The notes under the pieces were generated by a model. It searched no databases. It was not told the DNA's origin and was given only the letters and a program-made list of their open reading frames with translations. A stretch of DNA of 64,000 bases, taken from NCBI RefSeq assembly GCF_900143065.1, contig NZ_FRCX01000005.1, positions 62,001 to 126,000 of the forward strand. The letters are read 5' to 3'. Within the stretch, counting starts at the first letter, position 1. Every line of letters begins with the position of its first letter. Below, in pieces: positions 26,571 through 39,371 of this stretch. This stretch comes from Duganella sacchari. GTDB lineage: Bacteria > Pseudomonadota > Gammaproteobacteria > Burkholderiales > Burkholderiaceae_D. The position numbers and the translations under genes were made by a program.

Positions 26571-28403
26571 TTACGCTTCGCGCGAAGCTTTTTTACGCTC
26601 GTGCTCTTTCAGGTGACGCTTGCGCAGACGGATCGATTTCGGGGTGATTTCCACCAGTTCGTCGTCGTCGATGAATTCGACTGCGTATTCCAGCGACATC
26701 TGGATCGGCGGTACCAGGCGTACGGCTTCGTCGGTACCCGACGAACGCACGTTGGTCAGCTGCTTGCCCTTGATCGGGTTGACCACCAGATCGTTGTCAC
26801 GCGAGTGGATACCGATGATCATGCCTTCGTACACTGGGTCGTTGTGGACCACGAACATACGGCCGCGGTCTTGCAGTTTCCAGATGGCGTAAGCAACAGC
26901 AGCGCCGTCGTCTTGCGAGATCAGCACGCCGTTACGACGGCCGCCCAGTTCGCCTTTGCTATTGTCGACTGGCGCGTACGCGTCAAACACGTGCGACATC
27001 AGGCCGGTACCACGGGTCAGGGTCATGAATTCGCCCTGGAAGCCGATCAGGCCACGTGCTGGAATACGGTATTCCAGACGCACACGGCCCTTGCCGTCCG
27101 ATTCCATGTTTTGCAGGTCGCCACGACGACGGCCCAGTTCTTCCATGACGCCGCCCTGGTTGGCTTCTTCCACGTCGACCGACAGTTGCTCGAACGGCTC
27201 GTGGCGTACGCCATCGACCATTTTGAACACCACGCGTGGACGCGATACGGCCAGCTCGAAACCTTCACGACGCATGTTTTCGATCAGGATGGTCAGGTGC
27301 AGCTCGCCGCGGCCCGATACTTCGAACGTGGTGTCGTCGTCGGTTGGTGCAACGCGCAGAGCAACGTTGGCCTTGAGTTCTTTGTCCAGACGGTCGCGCA
27401 GCTGGCGCGAGGTCACGAACTTGCCTTCGCGGCCAGCCAGTGGCGAGTTGTTGACCATGAAGTTCATGGTCAGGGTCGGCTCGTCAACGGTCAGCATCGG
27501 CAGCGCGTCCGGGGTATCCGGTGCGCACACGGTCGAACCGATGCCGATTTCTTCGATACCGTTGATCAGCACGATGTCGCCAGCGACTGCGTCGTCGACC
27601 AGCACGCGCTCCAGGCCTTTGAAGTTCAGCACCTGGTTGATGCGGCCTTTGATCGGGGTGGCGCCTGGACCGTTCAGAACGATCACGTCCTGGCCGGTTT
27701 TGACGCGGCCGCGGTTGATACGGCCAATGCCGATCTTGCCCACGTACGACGAATAGTCCAGCGAGGTGATTTGCATTTGCAGCGGACCATCTGGATTGTC
27801 GTCACGGACTGGCACGTGTTCCAGGATGGCGTCGAACAGTGGCTTCATGTCGCCCGAGCGCACGTCTTCGGTCAGGCCGGCGTAGCCGTTCAGACCCGAG
27901 GCGTAGACGATAGGGAAGTCCAGCTGCTCGTCGGTAGCGCCCAGTTTGTCGAACAGTTCGAAGGTCTGGTTGATGGCCCAGTCAGCGCGCGCGCCTGGAC
28001 GGTCCACCTTGTTGACCACCACGATCGGCTTCAGGCCCAGGGCCAGTGCCTTGCGGGTCACGAAACGGGTCTGTGGCATTGGGCCTTCCTGGGCATCCAC
28101 CAGCAGCAGAACCGAGTCCACCATCGACAGCACACGCTCCACTTCACCGCCGAAGTCGGCGTGGCCTGGGGTGTCAACGATGTTGATGTGGGTGCCTTCG
28201 TACTCAACCGCGCAGTTCTTGGACAGAATCGTGATGCCACGTTCTTTTTCCAGATCGTTCGAGTCCATGACTCGGGTGTCGACAGCCTGGTTCTCACGGA
28301 AAGTGCCAGACTGGCGCAGCAGCTGGTCAACCAGGGTGGTTTTACCGTGGTCAACGTGGGCGATGATTGCAATATTGCGAATTGCGCGTTTAGTATTAGA
28401 CAT
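26571..28403 (-). CDS. typA: TypA/BipA ribosome-associated GTPase
   Basis: 610-aa EF-G-like GTPase acting in ribosome assembly and stress adaptation. G1 is AHVDHGKT (residues 15-22), followed by the switch I region with [11 protein letters not shown]3 DTPGHADF, and G4 VVNKVDRP. Then come EF-G domain II (VGRINRG-like), domain III/V segments and the TypA-specific C-terminal domain ([20 protein letters not shown], then AVRLVPP). The lysine/arginine-rich tail ends in KKASREA. It lies 88 bp downstream of truB with its own extended -10 promoter in the gap, so it can be expressed apart from the upstream operon. Confidence 0.97.
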   Translation of the reverse strand: MSNTKRAIRNIAIIAHVDHGKTTLVDQLLRQSGTFRENQAVDTRVMDSNDLEKERGITILSKNCAVEYEGTHINIVDTPGHADFGGEVERVLSMVDSVLLLVDAQEGPMPQTRFVTRKALALGLKPIVVVNKVDRPGARADWAINQTFELFDKLGATDEQLDFPIVYASGLNGYAGLTEDVRSGDMKPLFDAILEHVPVRDDNPDGPLQMQITSLDYSSYVGKIGIGRINRGRVKTGQDVIVLNGPGATPIKGRINQVLNFKGLERVLVDDAVAGDIVLINGIEEIGIGSTVCAPDTPDALPMLTVDEPTLTMNFMVNNSPLAGREGKFVTSRQLRDRLDKELKANVALRVAPTDDDTTFEVSGRGELHLTILIENMRREGFELAVSRPRVVFKMVDGVRHEPFEQLSVDVEEANQGGVMEELGRRRGDLQNMESDGKGRVRLEYRIPARGLIGFQGEFMTLTRGTGLMSHVFDAYAPVDNSKGELGGRRNGVLISQDDGAAVAYAIWKLQDRGRMFVVHNDPVYEGMIIGIHSRDNDLVVNPIKGKQLTNVRSSGTDEAVRLVPPIQMSLEYAVEFIDDDELVEITPKSIRLRKRHLKEHERKKASREA

Positions 28404-28459
28404 GGTTGTATATGTGCGGAAAAACTGCGAGTGGGTACGCGAGGTACGCGAAGCCTTCT

Positions 28460-28468
28460 AGTATAGCA
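28460..28468 (-). promoter_or_regulatory. Extended -10 promoter for typA
   Basis: On the minus strand TGC-TATACT matches an extended -10 element (TGn directly before the hexamer). The -35 position is weak (GATAAA at 17 bp), as is typical for extended -10 promoters. The predicted +1 at about 28453 leaves a 50-nt leader before the typA ATG. Confidence 0.5.
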
Positions 28469-28491
28469 TGTTGCGTTGCAACTTTATCGCT

Positions 28492-29417
28492 TTATTGCGG
28501 CGTAAATGCGATTAAACGTTCTGGCGCGAGAATACTGTATTCGCCAAGGATGGCGGTGCCCAGCAGCTTGTCGTCCAGATAGACCCGCACCCTGCCCTGA
28601 TACTGCGGCACCGTGATCGACGGTTCCTTGCCCAGTGGCAGGCGCTGGCCGTTCAGGAAACGCTTGGCCAGGTCGGCATTCAGCTGCACCGGTGGGAAGC
28701 TCGACAGCAAGGCATCCACCGGCGACAACAGGTCCAGCGGTGCTGCGTGCACAGCCAACTCGTCCAGCGTAATCATGCGGTCCGTGGTGAGTTCGCCTAC
28801 CTGCGTGCGGCGCAGTGCGTTCAGGTGCGCACCGCAGCCGAGCGCGGCGCCGATATCTTCGCCGAGCACGCGGATATACGTCCCCTTGCTGCAAGTGACC
28901 GACAGTTTCAGGAACGGCGCTTCGTAGGAAATCAGTTCCAGCTTGTGAATCACCACATCGCGCGCTTCGCGTTCGAGCGTGATGCCTTCGCGTGCGTATT
29001 CGTACAATGGCTTGCCGTCGCGCTTGAGCGCCGAGTACATCGGCGGCACCTGCTTGATCGGGCCGCGGAATTGCGCCAGCACGGCTTCAATCTGCGCCAG
29101 CGTGACATGGACCTCGCGCGTTTCCAGCACCTGGCCTTCGGTGTCGCCGGTATCGGTGGTCTGCCCCAGGTGGACGGTGGTGTCGTAGCTCTTGTCCGCC
29201 TCCAGCAAGTCCTGCGAGAACTTGGTGGCTTCGCCAAAGCACAGCGGCAGCAGGCCGGTGGCAAATGGATCGAGCGTGCCGGTGTGGCCAGCCTTCTTGG
29301 CGTTGAGGATGCGCTTGGCCTTGATCAGCGCGTCATTGCTGGACAGGCCTACCGGTTTGTCGAGCAGCAGCACGCCGTCCACGAGATCGCGGACACGTTT
29401 TACACGGGCCTGATTCA

Positions 29418-29418
<1 letters not shown>
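28492..29418 (-). CDS. truB: tRNA pseudouridine(55) synthase TruB
   Basis: 308 aa. It makes pseudouridine 55 in the T-loop of tRNAs. The N-terminus VDGVLLLDKPVGLSSNDAL and the catalytic motif GHTGTLDPFATGLLP with Asp50 are present, followed by GEATKFSQDLLEADKSY. A small C-terminal PUA-like domain ends the protein. The ATG overlaps the rbfA stop by 1 nt (TAATG). The rbfA-truB pair at the end of the nusA-infB operon is the classical proteobacterial arrangement. Confidence 0.97.
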
Positions 29419-29891
<473 letters not shown>

Positions 29892-32756
29892 TTACAGGGT
29901 ACGCGCGATTTCCTGGACTTCGAACACTTCCAGGGAGTCGCCCACCTGAATGTCGTTGTAGTTCTTCAGCGACAGGCCGCACTCCAGGCCGGCGCGGACT
30001 TCCTTGGCGTCGTCCTTGAAGCGTTTGAGCGAGTCGATCTCCCCAGTCCACACCACGATGTTGTTGCGCAGCAGGCGCACCGACGACGAACGCTTGACCA
30101 CACCATCGGTCACCAGGCAGCCGGCCACTGCGCCGACTTTGGAGACCAGGATGACCTGGCGTACTTCGACCTGGCCGGTAACGGTTTCGCGTTTTTCCGG
30201 TGCCAGCATGCCCGACAGCGCCGACTTGATCTCGTCGATCGCATCGTAAATGATGTTGTAGTAGCGGATGTCCACGCCGTTCGACTCGGCCAGCTTGCGC
30301 GCCTGGGCGTCGGCACGGGCGTTGAAGCCGATGATGACCGCTTTCGAGGCCACCGCCAGATTGACGTCCGACTCGGTGATGCCACCGACTGCGGCGTGCA
30401 CGATCTGTACCCGCACTTCCGAGGTCGACAGTTTCTGCAGCGAGCCCACCAGCGCTTCTTGCGAACCTTGCACGTCGGTCTTGATGATCAGCGGCAGGTT
30501 TTTCACTTCGCCTTCGGCCATCTGGTCGAACATGTTTTCCAGTTTCGCGGCCTGCTGTTTCGCCAGTTTGACGTCGCGGAACTTACCTTGACGGAACAGG
30601 CCAATCTCACGGGCTTTACGCTCGTCCGCCATGACCATGACTTCTTCACCGGCTTGCGGCACTTCGGTCAGACCCTGGATTTCGACCGGAATCGATGGGC
30701 CAGCCTGGGTAATCGGCTTGCCGTTCTCGTCCAGCATCGCACGCACCCGGCCATACGAAGAACCTGCCAGGATCACGTCGCCGCGCTTCAGCGTACCGGA
30801 TTGCACCAGCACGGTTGCGACCGGACCCTTACCTTTATCCAGACGGCCCTCAACCACCAGGCCACGGGCCGGCGAATCGATCGGTGCTTTCAGTTCCAGC
30901 ACCTCAGCTTGCAGCAGCACTTGCTCCAGCAGGTTGTCGATACCTTCACCGGTCTTGGCCGATACCGGCACGAATGGCGATTCGCCACCGTATTCTTCCG
31001 GCACCACGCTCTCGGCAACCAGCTCCTGCGTGACGCGGTCAACGTTGCCGCCCGGTTTGTCGATCTTGTTGATCGCCACCACCAGAGGCACGCCAGCCGC
31101 TTTCGCGTGAGCGATCGCTTCTTTGGTTTGCGGCATCACGCCGTCGTCCGCTGCCACCACCAGAATCACGATGTCGGTGGCTTTCGCACCGCGGGCACGC
31201 ATGGCCGTAAAGGCTTCGTGACCTGGCGTATCCAGGAAGGTGACGATGCCGCGCGGGGTTTCCACGTGGTAGGCGCCGATGTGCTGGGTAATGCCACCGG
31301 CTTCACCCGACGCCACTTTGGCACGGCGGATGTAATCCAGCAGCGAGGTTTTACCGTGGTCAACGTGACCCATGACGGTCACCACCGGTGCGCGCGAGAC
31401 GGACTCGAAGTGCGCGTGCTCGCCCTGGTCGGCCAGGATTGCTTCCGGATCGTCTTCCTCGGCAGCGTGGGCTTTGTGGCCCATTTCTTCCACCACGATC
31501 ATCGCGGTTTCCTGGTCCAGCACCTGGTTGATGGTGCACATCTGGCCCAGCTTCATGAGCTGCTTGATGACCTCGGATGCCTTGACGGACATCTTGTGCG
31601 CCAGTTCGGCCACGGTGATGGTTTCAGGAACGTGCACATCCTTGACGATGGCTTCGGTTGGCGCCTGGAAGTTGCTTTCGCGGTCATCCGACTGATGATG
31701 GCGACGGCCACCCTTGCCACCGCGCCAGCTGTCGCGGCCCGTGCTGGCGCCAGCGCCGGCGTTGCCGCCACGGCCCTTGCCACCACCTGGTGCGCCACGT
31801 TTCTTGGCATCGTCCTGCCAGGTCGACGACACATTCGCCGACTTGATCGATTTCTTGTCGCCAGCAACCGCTGGTTTCTTGTCGTCTTTTTTCTCGCCGG
31901 GCTTGGCTGCATTGGCGGCGGTCGCCGGCTTGTGCAGCGTGCCTTCAGCAACTTTCGGTTTGACCGGTGCCGGTGCCGGCTCCGGTGCCTTGATGGCGCG
32001 GCGCGGCGCATTCATCATGGCCTTGATCTGGGCGACTTCATCGGCTACCGCCTGGCGTGCGCGCTCGGTGGCAGCGGCTTGTTCAGCAGCTTCCTTGGCA
32101 GCAGCAGCCTTCTTCTTGGCTTCTTCCGCAGCAGCTTTTTGCTTGGCTTCTTCCGCCGCAGTATCGACCGCAGGCGCAGCCGGCGCCGAGGCAGCAGCGG
32201 CCTTGGCGGCAGCAGCTTTCTTGGCTTCGTCTTCAGCTTCCTTCTTGGCAGCAGCTTCTGCTTCAGCAGTCGCCTTGGCCTGGGCTGCCTTGTCGGCTTC
32301 CAGCTTGGCCAGACGCTCTTGCTTCTCGCGCAGTTCGGCTTCCTGACGCGCGATCAGCTCCGCTTGCTTGCGGGCTTCTTCTTCGCGGCGTGCGGTTTCA
32401 GCCGCGTCGATCACCGGCGCGGCCGGGGCGGCAGCGGTGGTCGTCAGCGGTTCGTCGCGCTGGACGAAGGTACGGGTCTTCTTGACCGCCACCTGGATGG
32501 TGCGGGCTTTGCCATTGGCGTCCGCCTGTTTGATCTCGGTGGTTTCCTTGCGGGTCAGCGTGATCTTTTTCTTTTCAGTCGGCTCACCGGCGCCGTGGGT
32601 GCGGCGCAGGTGTTCGAGCAGCTTATCCTTATCCTCTTTCGACAATGGATCTGACGCCGAACTTTTCTCGACGCCGGCAGAACGCAGCTGCGTCAGCAGC
32701 AAATCTGCAGGCATCTTCAGTTCGGTGGCAAATTGGGCTACGTTGTTACTCGCCAT
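29892..32756 (-). CDS. infB: Translation initiation factor IF-2
   Basis: 954 aa. The N-terminal IF2N module ([20 protein letters not shown]) is followed by a second small domain, then an Ala/Lys/Glu-rich helical linker (about 110-270) and a Gly/Arg-rich stretch. The GTPase domain starts near residue 455 with G1 GHVDHGKT, a switch [13 protein letters not shown]3 DTPGHEAF and G4 NKIDKPGG. Beta-barrel domains II-IV follow, ending in [17 protein letters not shown]. It delivers fMet-tRNA to the 30S subunit. It lies 46 bp downstream of nusA. The variable linker is long but within the betaproteobacterial range. Confidence 0.98.
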   Translation of the reverse strand: MASNNVAQFATELKMPADLLLTQLRSAGVEKSSASDPLSKEDKDKLLEHLRRTHGAGEPTEKKKITLTRKETTEIKQADANGKARTIQVAVKKTRTFVQRDEPLTTTAAAPAAPVIDAAETARREEEARKQAELIARQEAELREKQERLAKLEADKAAQAKATAEAEAAAKKEAEDEAKKAAAAKAAAASAPAAPAVDTAAEEAKQKAAAEEAKKKAAAAKEAAEQAAATERARQAVADEVAQIKAMMNAPRRAIKAPEPAPAPVKPKVAEGTLHKPATAANAAKPGEKKDDKKPAVAGDKKSIKSANVSSTWQDDAKKRGAPGGGKGRGGNAGAGASTGRDSWRGGKGGRRHHQSDDRESNFQAPTEAIVKDVHVPETITVAELAHKMSVKASEVIKQLMKLGQMCTINQVLDQETAMIVVEEMGHKAHAAEEDDPEAILADQGEHAHFESVSRAPVVTVMGHVDHGKTSLLDYIRRAKVASGEAGGITQHIGAYHVETPRGIVTFLDTPGHEAFTAMRARGAKATDIVILVVAADDGVMPQTKEAIAHAKAAGVPLVVAINKIDKPGGNVDRVTQELVAESVVPEEYGGESPFVPVSAKTGEGIDNLLEQVLLQAEVLELKAPIDSPARGLVVEGRLDKGKGPVATVLVQSGTLKRGDVILAGSSYGRVRAMLDENGKPITQAGPSIPVEIQGLTEVPQAGEEVMVMADERKAREIGLFRQGKFRDVKLAKQQAAKLENMFDQMAEGEVKNLPLIIKTDVQGSQEALVGSLQKLSTSEVRVQIVHAAVGGITESDVNLAVASKAVIIGFNARADAQARKLAESNGVDIRYYNIIYDAIDEIKSALSGMLAPEKRETVTGQVEVRQVILVSKVGAVAGCLVTDGVVKRSSSVRLLRNNIVVWTGEIDSLKRFKDDAKEVRAGLECGLSLKNYNDIQVGDSLEVFEVQEIARTL

Positions 32757-32802
32757 TCAGTCCTCTTTTCTATGTGTCGCGGAGATGATAAAGATACTCA
32801 AA

Positions 32803-34853
<2,051 letters not shown>

Positions 34854-34916
34854 GAAAATTCTCCAGTTCAAGGCCTGTTAATGTGGTGCACAACAAGCCG
34901 TTTAAAACGGTTCAAC

Positions 34917-34941
34917 AAAAAAAAAATGGGCATCTGCCCAT
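34917..34941 (-). terminator. Intrinsic terminator within the rimP-nusA operon leader
   Basis: A perfect stem ATGGGCA/TGCCCAT with a 2-nt loop is followed on the minus strand by a run of about ten T. It lies downstream of the operon's predicted promoter (35014-35042) and 63 nt before the rimP start. It can therefore act as a leader attenuator as well as stop readthrough from rluB. Confidence 0.7.
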
Positions 34942-35007
34942 CTTCTTAAAACACCTAGCCAGATGAAAGGCTGCATCGGAATTAACCTGTGCAGAACCTC
35001 TACTAGG
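34942..35007 (-). ncRNA. Candidate structured leader RNA of rimP-nusA operon
   Basis: Between the predicted +1 (about 35007) and the terminator, the minus-strand RNA can fold. An outer helix CCAGCC with GGCTAGG (bulged A) has its first bases near or just upstream of +1. An inner helix AGG-tt-CTGCA pairs with TGCAG-CCT around a 14-nt loop. It could be a leader regulatory element or a short terminated RNA. A rimP-leader motif is described in other proteobacteria, but I cannot test a match here. Confidence 0.4.
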
Positions 35008-35013
35008 CTGGAT

Positions 35014-35042
35014 ATTATAACCTTATATGGTTTGCGCTGCAA
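35014..35042 (-). promoter_or_regulatory. rimP: Promoter of the rimP-nusA-infB operon
   Basis: Near-consensus sigma-70 promoter on the minus strand: -35 TTGCAG (35042-35037), 17-bp spacer, -10 TATAAT (35019-35014). Predicted +1 near 35007 gives a leader of about 154 nt before rimP. Confidence 0.75.
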
Positions 35043-35090
35043 TGCCGCACAGGCGACATGGCAGGCAAACAACAAGGCGAAGAGCGTGTT

Positions 35091-37223
35091 TTAGCCCTTG
35101 CGGCGGCGCGGCATACCGTGGTCTACGGCACCACCACGCGGCGGCTGGCCACGGCGTGGCTGACCGCCAGTCGCACCGAAACCAAACGTGGTTTGCAGCG
35201 GATCTGGCTGGCGCGGACCACGACTTGGGCCCTTGGATTGCTGACCACGCCCCTGGCCTTGACCCTGCCCTTGCCCACCCTGGCTGCGGTTGCCCTGACC
35301 TTGCGCGCGCGGAGCTGGCGCCTCGCCCAGCGGACGACCACCGGCGTAAGCACCAATGCCTTGCGGGCGACCACCCGGACGACCGGATGCCTGGCCGCCC
35401 TGACCCTGGCCTTGACCACGGCCCTTGCCGCCACGGTTGCCATTGCCACCAGCGTTGCCGCCATTGCCACCAAACCCGCCCTGACCACGGCCATTGCCGC
35501 GCGCAGGTTTGGCGAATGGCAGCGCGTTGGCGTTGCTCAGGTCGGCACGATTGAAGTTAGGCTCGTTTTCATCGTCCTCGTCATCATCGTAGTAGTCGCG
35601 CTCTTCGCGGCGATTGCCGCGCTCGGCGTGCTGGTCGCGGTTGCTGCCGTTACGCTGACGCTTTTCCGGCCCCTTGTTCTGGGCTGGCTTGGCTTGCTGC
35701 GGCGTCTTGCCGGCCGCAGGCTGAGCGACTTTTTTCTCGATGCTATAGGCCGCCATCAGCGCGCGCACGGCGTTTTCCTCCATCTCTTCCCAGCGGCCAC
35801 GTTTCAGGCTGCTTGGCAGGGTCATGGCGCCGTAGCGGGTACGGATCAGGCGCGACACGGTCAGGCCGATCGCCTCGAACATGCGGCGCACCTCGCGGTT
35901 ACGGCCTTCGCCGATGATTACGCGGTACCACTTGTTGATGCCCTCGCCACCACCGTCAGCGATTTTCGAGAACTGCGCCATGCCGTCTTCCAGCTCGACC
36001 CCGGCCAGCAGCTTCTGACGCATGCCCTCTTCCAGCTCGCCCAGCGTACGCACGGCGTACTCCCGGTCGATGCCGTAGCGCGGGTGCATCAGGCGGTTGG
36101 CCAGGTCACCGGACGTGGTGAACAGCAGCAAACCTTCGGTGTTGAAGTCCAGGCGGCCAACGGCCAGCCATTTGCCGGCCTTCATGGTCGGCAGGCGCTC
36201 AAACACCGACGGACGGCCATCCGGATCATCCATCGAGACGATCTCACCGGCTGGCTTGTGGTAAATCAGCACGCGTGGCGGCTTCTTGCTGACACGGCGC
36301 TGAATCAGCTTGCCGTTGATACGTACCGCATCAGTCGGCAGGATGCGCTGGCCGGTGTGGGCTGGCTCGCCGTTGACCGACACGCGGCCAGCCAGGATCA
36401 GCTCTTCCATATCGCGGCGCGAACCCAGACCGGATTCCGCCAGGATTTTGTGCAGCTTAGGCGCATCGTCTTCCGCCGTCAGGTCGCGACGCACGGTTTT
36501 TTGCTGATGGCGGGACTTGCCCTCATCGCTGTCAAACGCGTCCGACGTGACGTAAGAGAATGCAGCGTCTGCATCATTGCCTTTGGCGCCACCAGCCTGC
36601 TGGCCGTTACGCGGCTTGCCATTCTTACCACGTTTGCCATTGCGCTGGTTATTATTAGGACGCTCGGCGCGCTCCTGGCGCGGCTTGGCCTCCTGCGGCG
36701 CAGCTGCCGGGGCACCCTCTTCCGATACCACACCTTCTGCAACGACCGGCTCCACACGGGGCGGCATCGATGCCTCACGCAGCGCGCGCTGGGCGCGCAT
36801 CTGGCGCGGACCACGTGGGCGCTGGCGCTCGGCACGCTCGCCCGCTTCGGCTGGCGCCGCAGATGCTTCGCCCACCGGTGCGGCGGACGCTGGCGCTTCA
36901 GCAGCGACAGCGGTCTCGGCGACCGAAGCAGCTTTTTTGGCGCGCGGCTTGACTGGCTTGGCAGCTGGCTCCGCACCGTCAGCAACGGCTTCGGCGGCAT
37001 CGGCCTTCCTGGCGCGCGGCGTCTTCACTGGCGCCGGCGCATCTGCGGCGGCGTCGGCTTCCGCCTTGGTCTTGCGCTTAGGCTTGACGGCAGGCGCCTC
37101 GCCTGCGGCAGCAGCCGCCGCCTTGTCGGCTTCGATTTGCGCTTTGGTGCGACGTTTAGGCTTGGCGACAACTTCGGCCGCTGCCGCGTCGTTGACTGTC
37201 TCAGAGGTATTAGGATTGTTCAT
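35091..37223 (-). CDS. rluB: 23S rRNA pseudouridine synthase RluB with long low-complexity tails
   Basis: 710 aa from the ATG at 37223 ([12 protein letters not shown]). Only the middle (about 260-500) is the enzyme: an S4 RNA-binding domain ([20 protein letters not shown]) and a RsuA/RluB catalytic domain with the aspartate motif [13 protein letters not shown] and later [17 protein letters not shown]. It makes pseudouridine 2605 of 23S rRNA in E. coli, where the protein is only about 290 aa. Here a ~250-aa Lys/Ala/Pro-rich N-terminus ([12 protein letters not shown]-type repeats) and a ~210-aa Gly/Gln/Arg RGG-like C-terminus are added, both suggestive of RNA binding or condensation. The start overlaps the scpB end by 14 nt. 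Confidence 0.92.
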   Translation of the reverse strand: MNNPNTSETVNDAAAAEVVAKPKRRTKAQIEADKAAAAAAGEAPAVKPKRKTKAEADAAADAPAPVKTPRARKADAAEAVADGAEPAAKPVKPRAKKAASVAETAVAAEAPASAAPVGEASAAPAEAGERAERQRPRGPRQMRAQRALREASMPPRVEPVVAEGVVSEEGAPAAAPQEAKPRQERAERPNNNQRNGKRGKNGKPRNGQQAGGAKGNDADAAFSYVTSDAFDSDEGKSRHQQKTVRRDLTAEDDAPKLHKILAESGLGSRRDMEELILAGRVSVNGEPAHTGQRILPTDAVRINGKLIQRRVSKKPPRVLIYHKPAGEIVSMDDPDGRPSVFERLPTMKAGKWLAVGRLDFNTEGLLLFTTSGDLANRLMHPRYGIDREYAVRTLGELEEGMRQKLLAGVELEDGMAQFSKIADGGGEGINKWYRVIIGEGRNREVRRMFEAIGLTVSRLIRTRYGAMTLPSSLKRGRWEEMEENAVRALMAAYSIEKKVAQPAAGKTPQQAKPAQNKGPEKRQRNGSNRDQHAERGNRREERDYYDDDEDDENEPNFNRADLSNANALPFAKPARGNGRGQGGFGGNGGNAGGNGNRGGKGRGQGQGQGGQASGRPGGRPQGIGAYAGGRPLGEAPAPRAQGQGNRSQGGQGQGQGQGRGQQSKGPSRGPRQPDPLQTTFGFGATGGQPRRGQPPRGGAVDHGMPRRRKG

Positions 37224-37905
37224 TATTCGTTTCTTGGTTGTGCTCAGCGTCAACCGTTAAATCTGGCGCAGGGCCGGGTTCTGGCACAGCGCTTTCTTGC
37301 GCCGCTTTTTCAAAATTCTCTTGCAGGGCCGCCTCCAGTGTTTCCATGGCGTTTTGCCCATCACTGATTTGCTGCAAAGGCGGCAGCTGGGACAGCGAAT
37401 TCAAGCCCAGATCATCCAAAAACTGCTTGGTGGTTCCCAGCAAAGCCGGGCGCCCGACGACATCCCGATAGCCGATGGCATCTACCCAGCCACGGTCTTC
37501 CAGCATCTTGATCGTCTGCGAATTCACGGCAACGCCGCGTATTTCTTCAATATCCCCCCGGGTAACGGGCTGGCGATAGGCAATAATGGCCAGCGTTTCC
37601 AGCGTCGCCCGCGAATACCTGGGTGGTTTTTCCGGATTCAGGCGGTCGAGATACAGCTTCATCTCGGGCCGGCTCTGAAAGCGCCAGCCGGTCGACAGGC
37701 TGATGACTTCCACACCCTTGCCAGCCCAGTCGGACCGCAATTCTTCCAGCAATTCCTTGATCGTATCGGCGCCTATGCCGAGGCCGCGCGGCCGGTCCTG
37801 GTCGTCCAGTTCGACAAACAGCTTTTTCAGACTGTGGATCGATAACGGCTCACGAGCGCATAGCAAGGCGGTTTCGAGGACTTTTTTAGCCTCAAGATTA
37901 TCCAT
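37210..37905 (-). CDS. scpB: Segregation and condensation protein ScpB
   Basis: 231 aa from the ATG at 37905. It is a winged-helix partner of the SMC-ScpA complex in chromosome condensation. Conserved: [18 protein letters not shown] at the start, then [17 protein letters not shown], and the signature [22 protein letters not shown] with [11 protein letters not shown]. The last ~50 residues are an acidic, family-variable tail. The gene overlaps rluB by 14 nt, a neighbour pairing common in Burkholderiales. No good Shine-Dalgarno sequence precedes the ATG. Confidence 0.95.
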   Translation of the reverse strand: MDNLEAKKVLETALLCAREPLSIHSLKKLFVELDDQDRPRGLGIGADTIKELLEELRSDWAGKGVEVISLSTGWRFQSRPEMKLYLDRLNPEKPPRYSRATLETLAIIAYRQPVTRGDIEEIRGVAVNSQTIKMLEDRGWVDAIGYRDVVGRPALLGTTKQFLDDLGLNSLSQLPPLQQISDGQNAMETLEAALQENFEKAAQESAVPEPGPAPDLTVDAEHNQETNNEQS

Positions 37906-38118
37906 AAGCAAAATCGAAAGAAATCAATCACATTCAGTGAGGCTGGCGGGAGGACTCGCTGAAGCTGCTTTTCCGACGCCAAGGCCTATGCGTACCCGGC
38001 GGGAGAGAGGGACATGCCGGCAACGGCCGTAACCGCTGCTTTCTACGTGAAACGTGGGCAGGAAGCCAGACGTTTCATACAACAACGCGAATTGTACCTG
38101 ATAAAACGCCGAAACGCG

Positions 38119-38139
38119 CATTTCGACCGCATCGAAATG
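38119..38139. repeat. Perfect inverted repeat upstream of scpB
   Basis: CATTTCGA and TCGAAATG separated by 5 nt. It lies 10 nt past the glk stop and about 25-45 bp upstream of a TACAAT (-10-like, minus strand, 38096-38091). There is no T tract, so it looks more like an operator for the scpB-rluB transcript than a terminator of glk. Confidence 0.4.
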
Positions 38140-38148
38140 TAATTGAGC

Positions 38149-39174
38149 TTACACAGAGGCAAGTCTTTCCGACAAGATTGCTGAAACACCAACGAACGCC
38201 GGGTATTCCGCCGTGATGACCCAGGTCGGTACCGCGGCCAGGTATTTATTGAAACGGCCCTTGGCTTCAAAGCGGGCGCGGAAGCCGGAACGGTCGAAGC
38301 GTTCGCCCAGTTTGGGCACGATGCCGCCGCCAATATAGATGCCGCCCTGCGCGCCCAGCGTAACGGCGATATTGCCGGCAATCGTGCCCAGCATGCAGCA
38401 GAAGGCTTCGATCACCTCGTCACACAGCGAGCATTCGCCCGCCAGGGCGCGGCGCGAGATGTCGGCGGCGCTGAGTTTTTCCGCCGGCAGGTCGCCATGG
38501 TCGGCCAGCGCGCGGTAGATCAGTTCGATGCCGGCGCCGGACATCAGACGCTCCGCCGACACATGCTCGAATTCTTTCCAGGCATATTGCAGGATGGCGA
38601 CTTCGGTCGGATTGGCGGGCGAGAAAGTCACGTGACCGCCCTCGCTCAGCAGCGCAGTCCAGCCGTCCTTGCCCGGAATCAGGCCCGAAACGCCCAGGCC
38701 TGTGCCGGCGCCGATCAGGCCCAGCGGCGTGCCCGGCACGCCGGCGCCGCCACCGACCTGGTGTTTTTGCGTTGCCGACAGCTGCGGCAACGAGCTGGCC
38801 AGCGCGGTGAAGTCATTGACCACTACCAGTGTGTCAAAGTTGACTTCGCGGCGCAGCGCCTCAATCGAGAATGCCCAGTGGTGGTTCGTCATGCGCACCA
38901 TGTCGCCGGTGACCGGATTGGCAATCGCAATCGCGCCATTCCGGATGCCGGTGACGCCGGCCTGGGCTACGGTTGGCGAGGCCAGATACGCAACCAGGGC
39001 GGCGGCCAAGGTTGGATAGGCGGCACACGCCAGCACTTCGATCGCTTCAATCCTGCCCGGAGCGGTTTCCAGCGCAAAGCGCGCATTCGTGCCGCCGATA
39101 TCCGCCAGCAGACGCGGGCCACCAGGAAAAACCGTGGTCAGGGAGGGAGGCGTTTGTACGGATTGAGCAGTCAT
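38149..39174 (-). CDS. glk: Glucokinase (Glk family)
   Basis: 341 aa. ATP-dependent phosphorylation of glucose. It has the bacterial glucokinase layout: phosphate-binding [14 protein letters not shown] (residues 22-35), [13 protein letters not shown] with the catalytic Asp, [16 protein letters not shown] (adenosine motif), [13 protein letters not shown], and a C-terminal [17 protein letters not shown]. These mark the hexokinase-related Glk type, not the ROK type. An N-terminal extension of about 20 residues precedes the ADP motif. It is monocistronic. An 18-bp palindrome of the LacI-regulator type lies about 140 bp upstream, suggesting sugar-responsive control. Confidence 0.95.
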   Translation of the reverse strand: MTAQSVQTPPSLTTVFPGGPRLLADIGGTNARFALETAPGRIEAIEVLACAAYPTLAAALVAYLASPTVAQAGVTGIRNGAIAIANPVTGDMVRMTNHHWAFSIEALRREVNFDTLVVVNDFTALASSLPQLSATQKHQVGGGAGVPGTPLGLIGAGTGLGVSGLIPGKDGWTALLSEGGHVTFSPANPTEVAILQYAWKEFEHVSAERLMSGAGIELIYRALADHGDLPAEKLSAADISRRALAGECSLCDEVIEAFCCMLGTIAGNIAVTLGAQGGIYIGGGIVPKLGERFDRSGFRARFEAKGRFNKYLAAVPTWVITAEYPAFVGVSAILSERLASV

Positions 39175-39313
39175 GATGGATCGAAATGAGTTGAAACTTA
39201 AGCTTAAAGTATTTTTGCTATCACAAGCAAGAGATGTTTGTAGTTTTAGTACAGTTTGCTACATAACTTTGCATTCAGAGATATTTTTTCCGTAGTATGA
39301 CTACCACAAGCCA

Positions 39314-39331
39314 ATTGGAATCGATTCCAAT
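39314..39331. promoter_or_regulatory. LacI/GalR-type operator palindrome upstream of glk
   Basis: An 18-bp perfect palindrome whose core TGGAATCGATTCCA has the central CG and the TGnAAnCG arm typical of LacI-family operators. A second inverted repeat, GTAGT-atg-ACTAC, lies at 39292-39304 on the glk side. Between glk (start 39174) and the DedA terminator, the only gene it can serve is glk. Confidence 0.6.
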
Positions 39332-39337
39332 ATGCCG

Positions 39338-39365
39338 TAAAAAAAGCGCCGCAGATAGGCGGCGC
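39338..39365 (-). terminator. Intrinsic terminator of the DedA-rhodanese gene
   Basis: Stem GCGCCGC/GCGGCGC with a 6-nt loop. On the minus strand it is followed by eight T. It lies 6 nt after the stop at 39372. Confidence 0.85.
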
Positions 39366-39371
39366 ACTCTG

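Noticed and set aside
24963-28466. A 1167-codon open frame on the plus strand across the DUF3141 and typA genes
   Set aside because: It is antisense to two well-supported genes, spans their intergenic region and terminator, has no family-like motifs, and is explained by GC-rich codon bias removing stops.
35058-37367. A 769-codon plus-strand frame opposite rluB
   Set aside because: Antisense of the low-complexity RluB tails; no ribosome site or domain.
37924-38121. A 65-codon minus-strand frame in the scpB leader region
   Set aside because: No ribosome site, biased composition and no recognisable feature.
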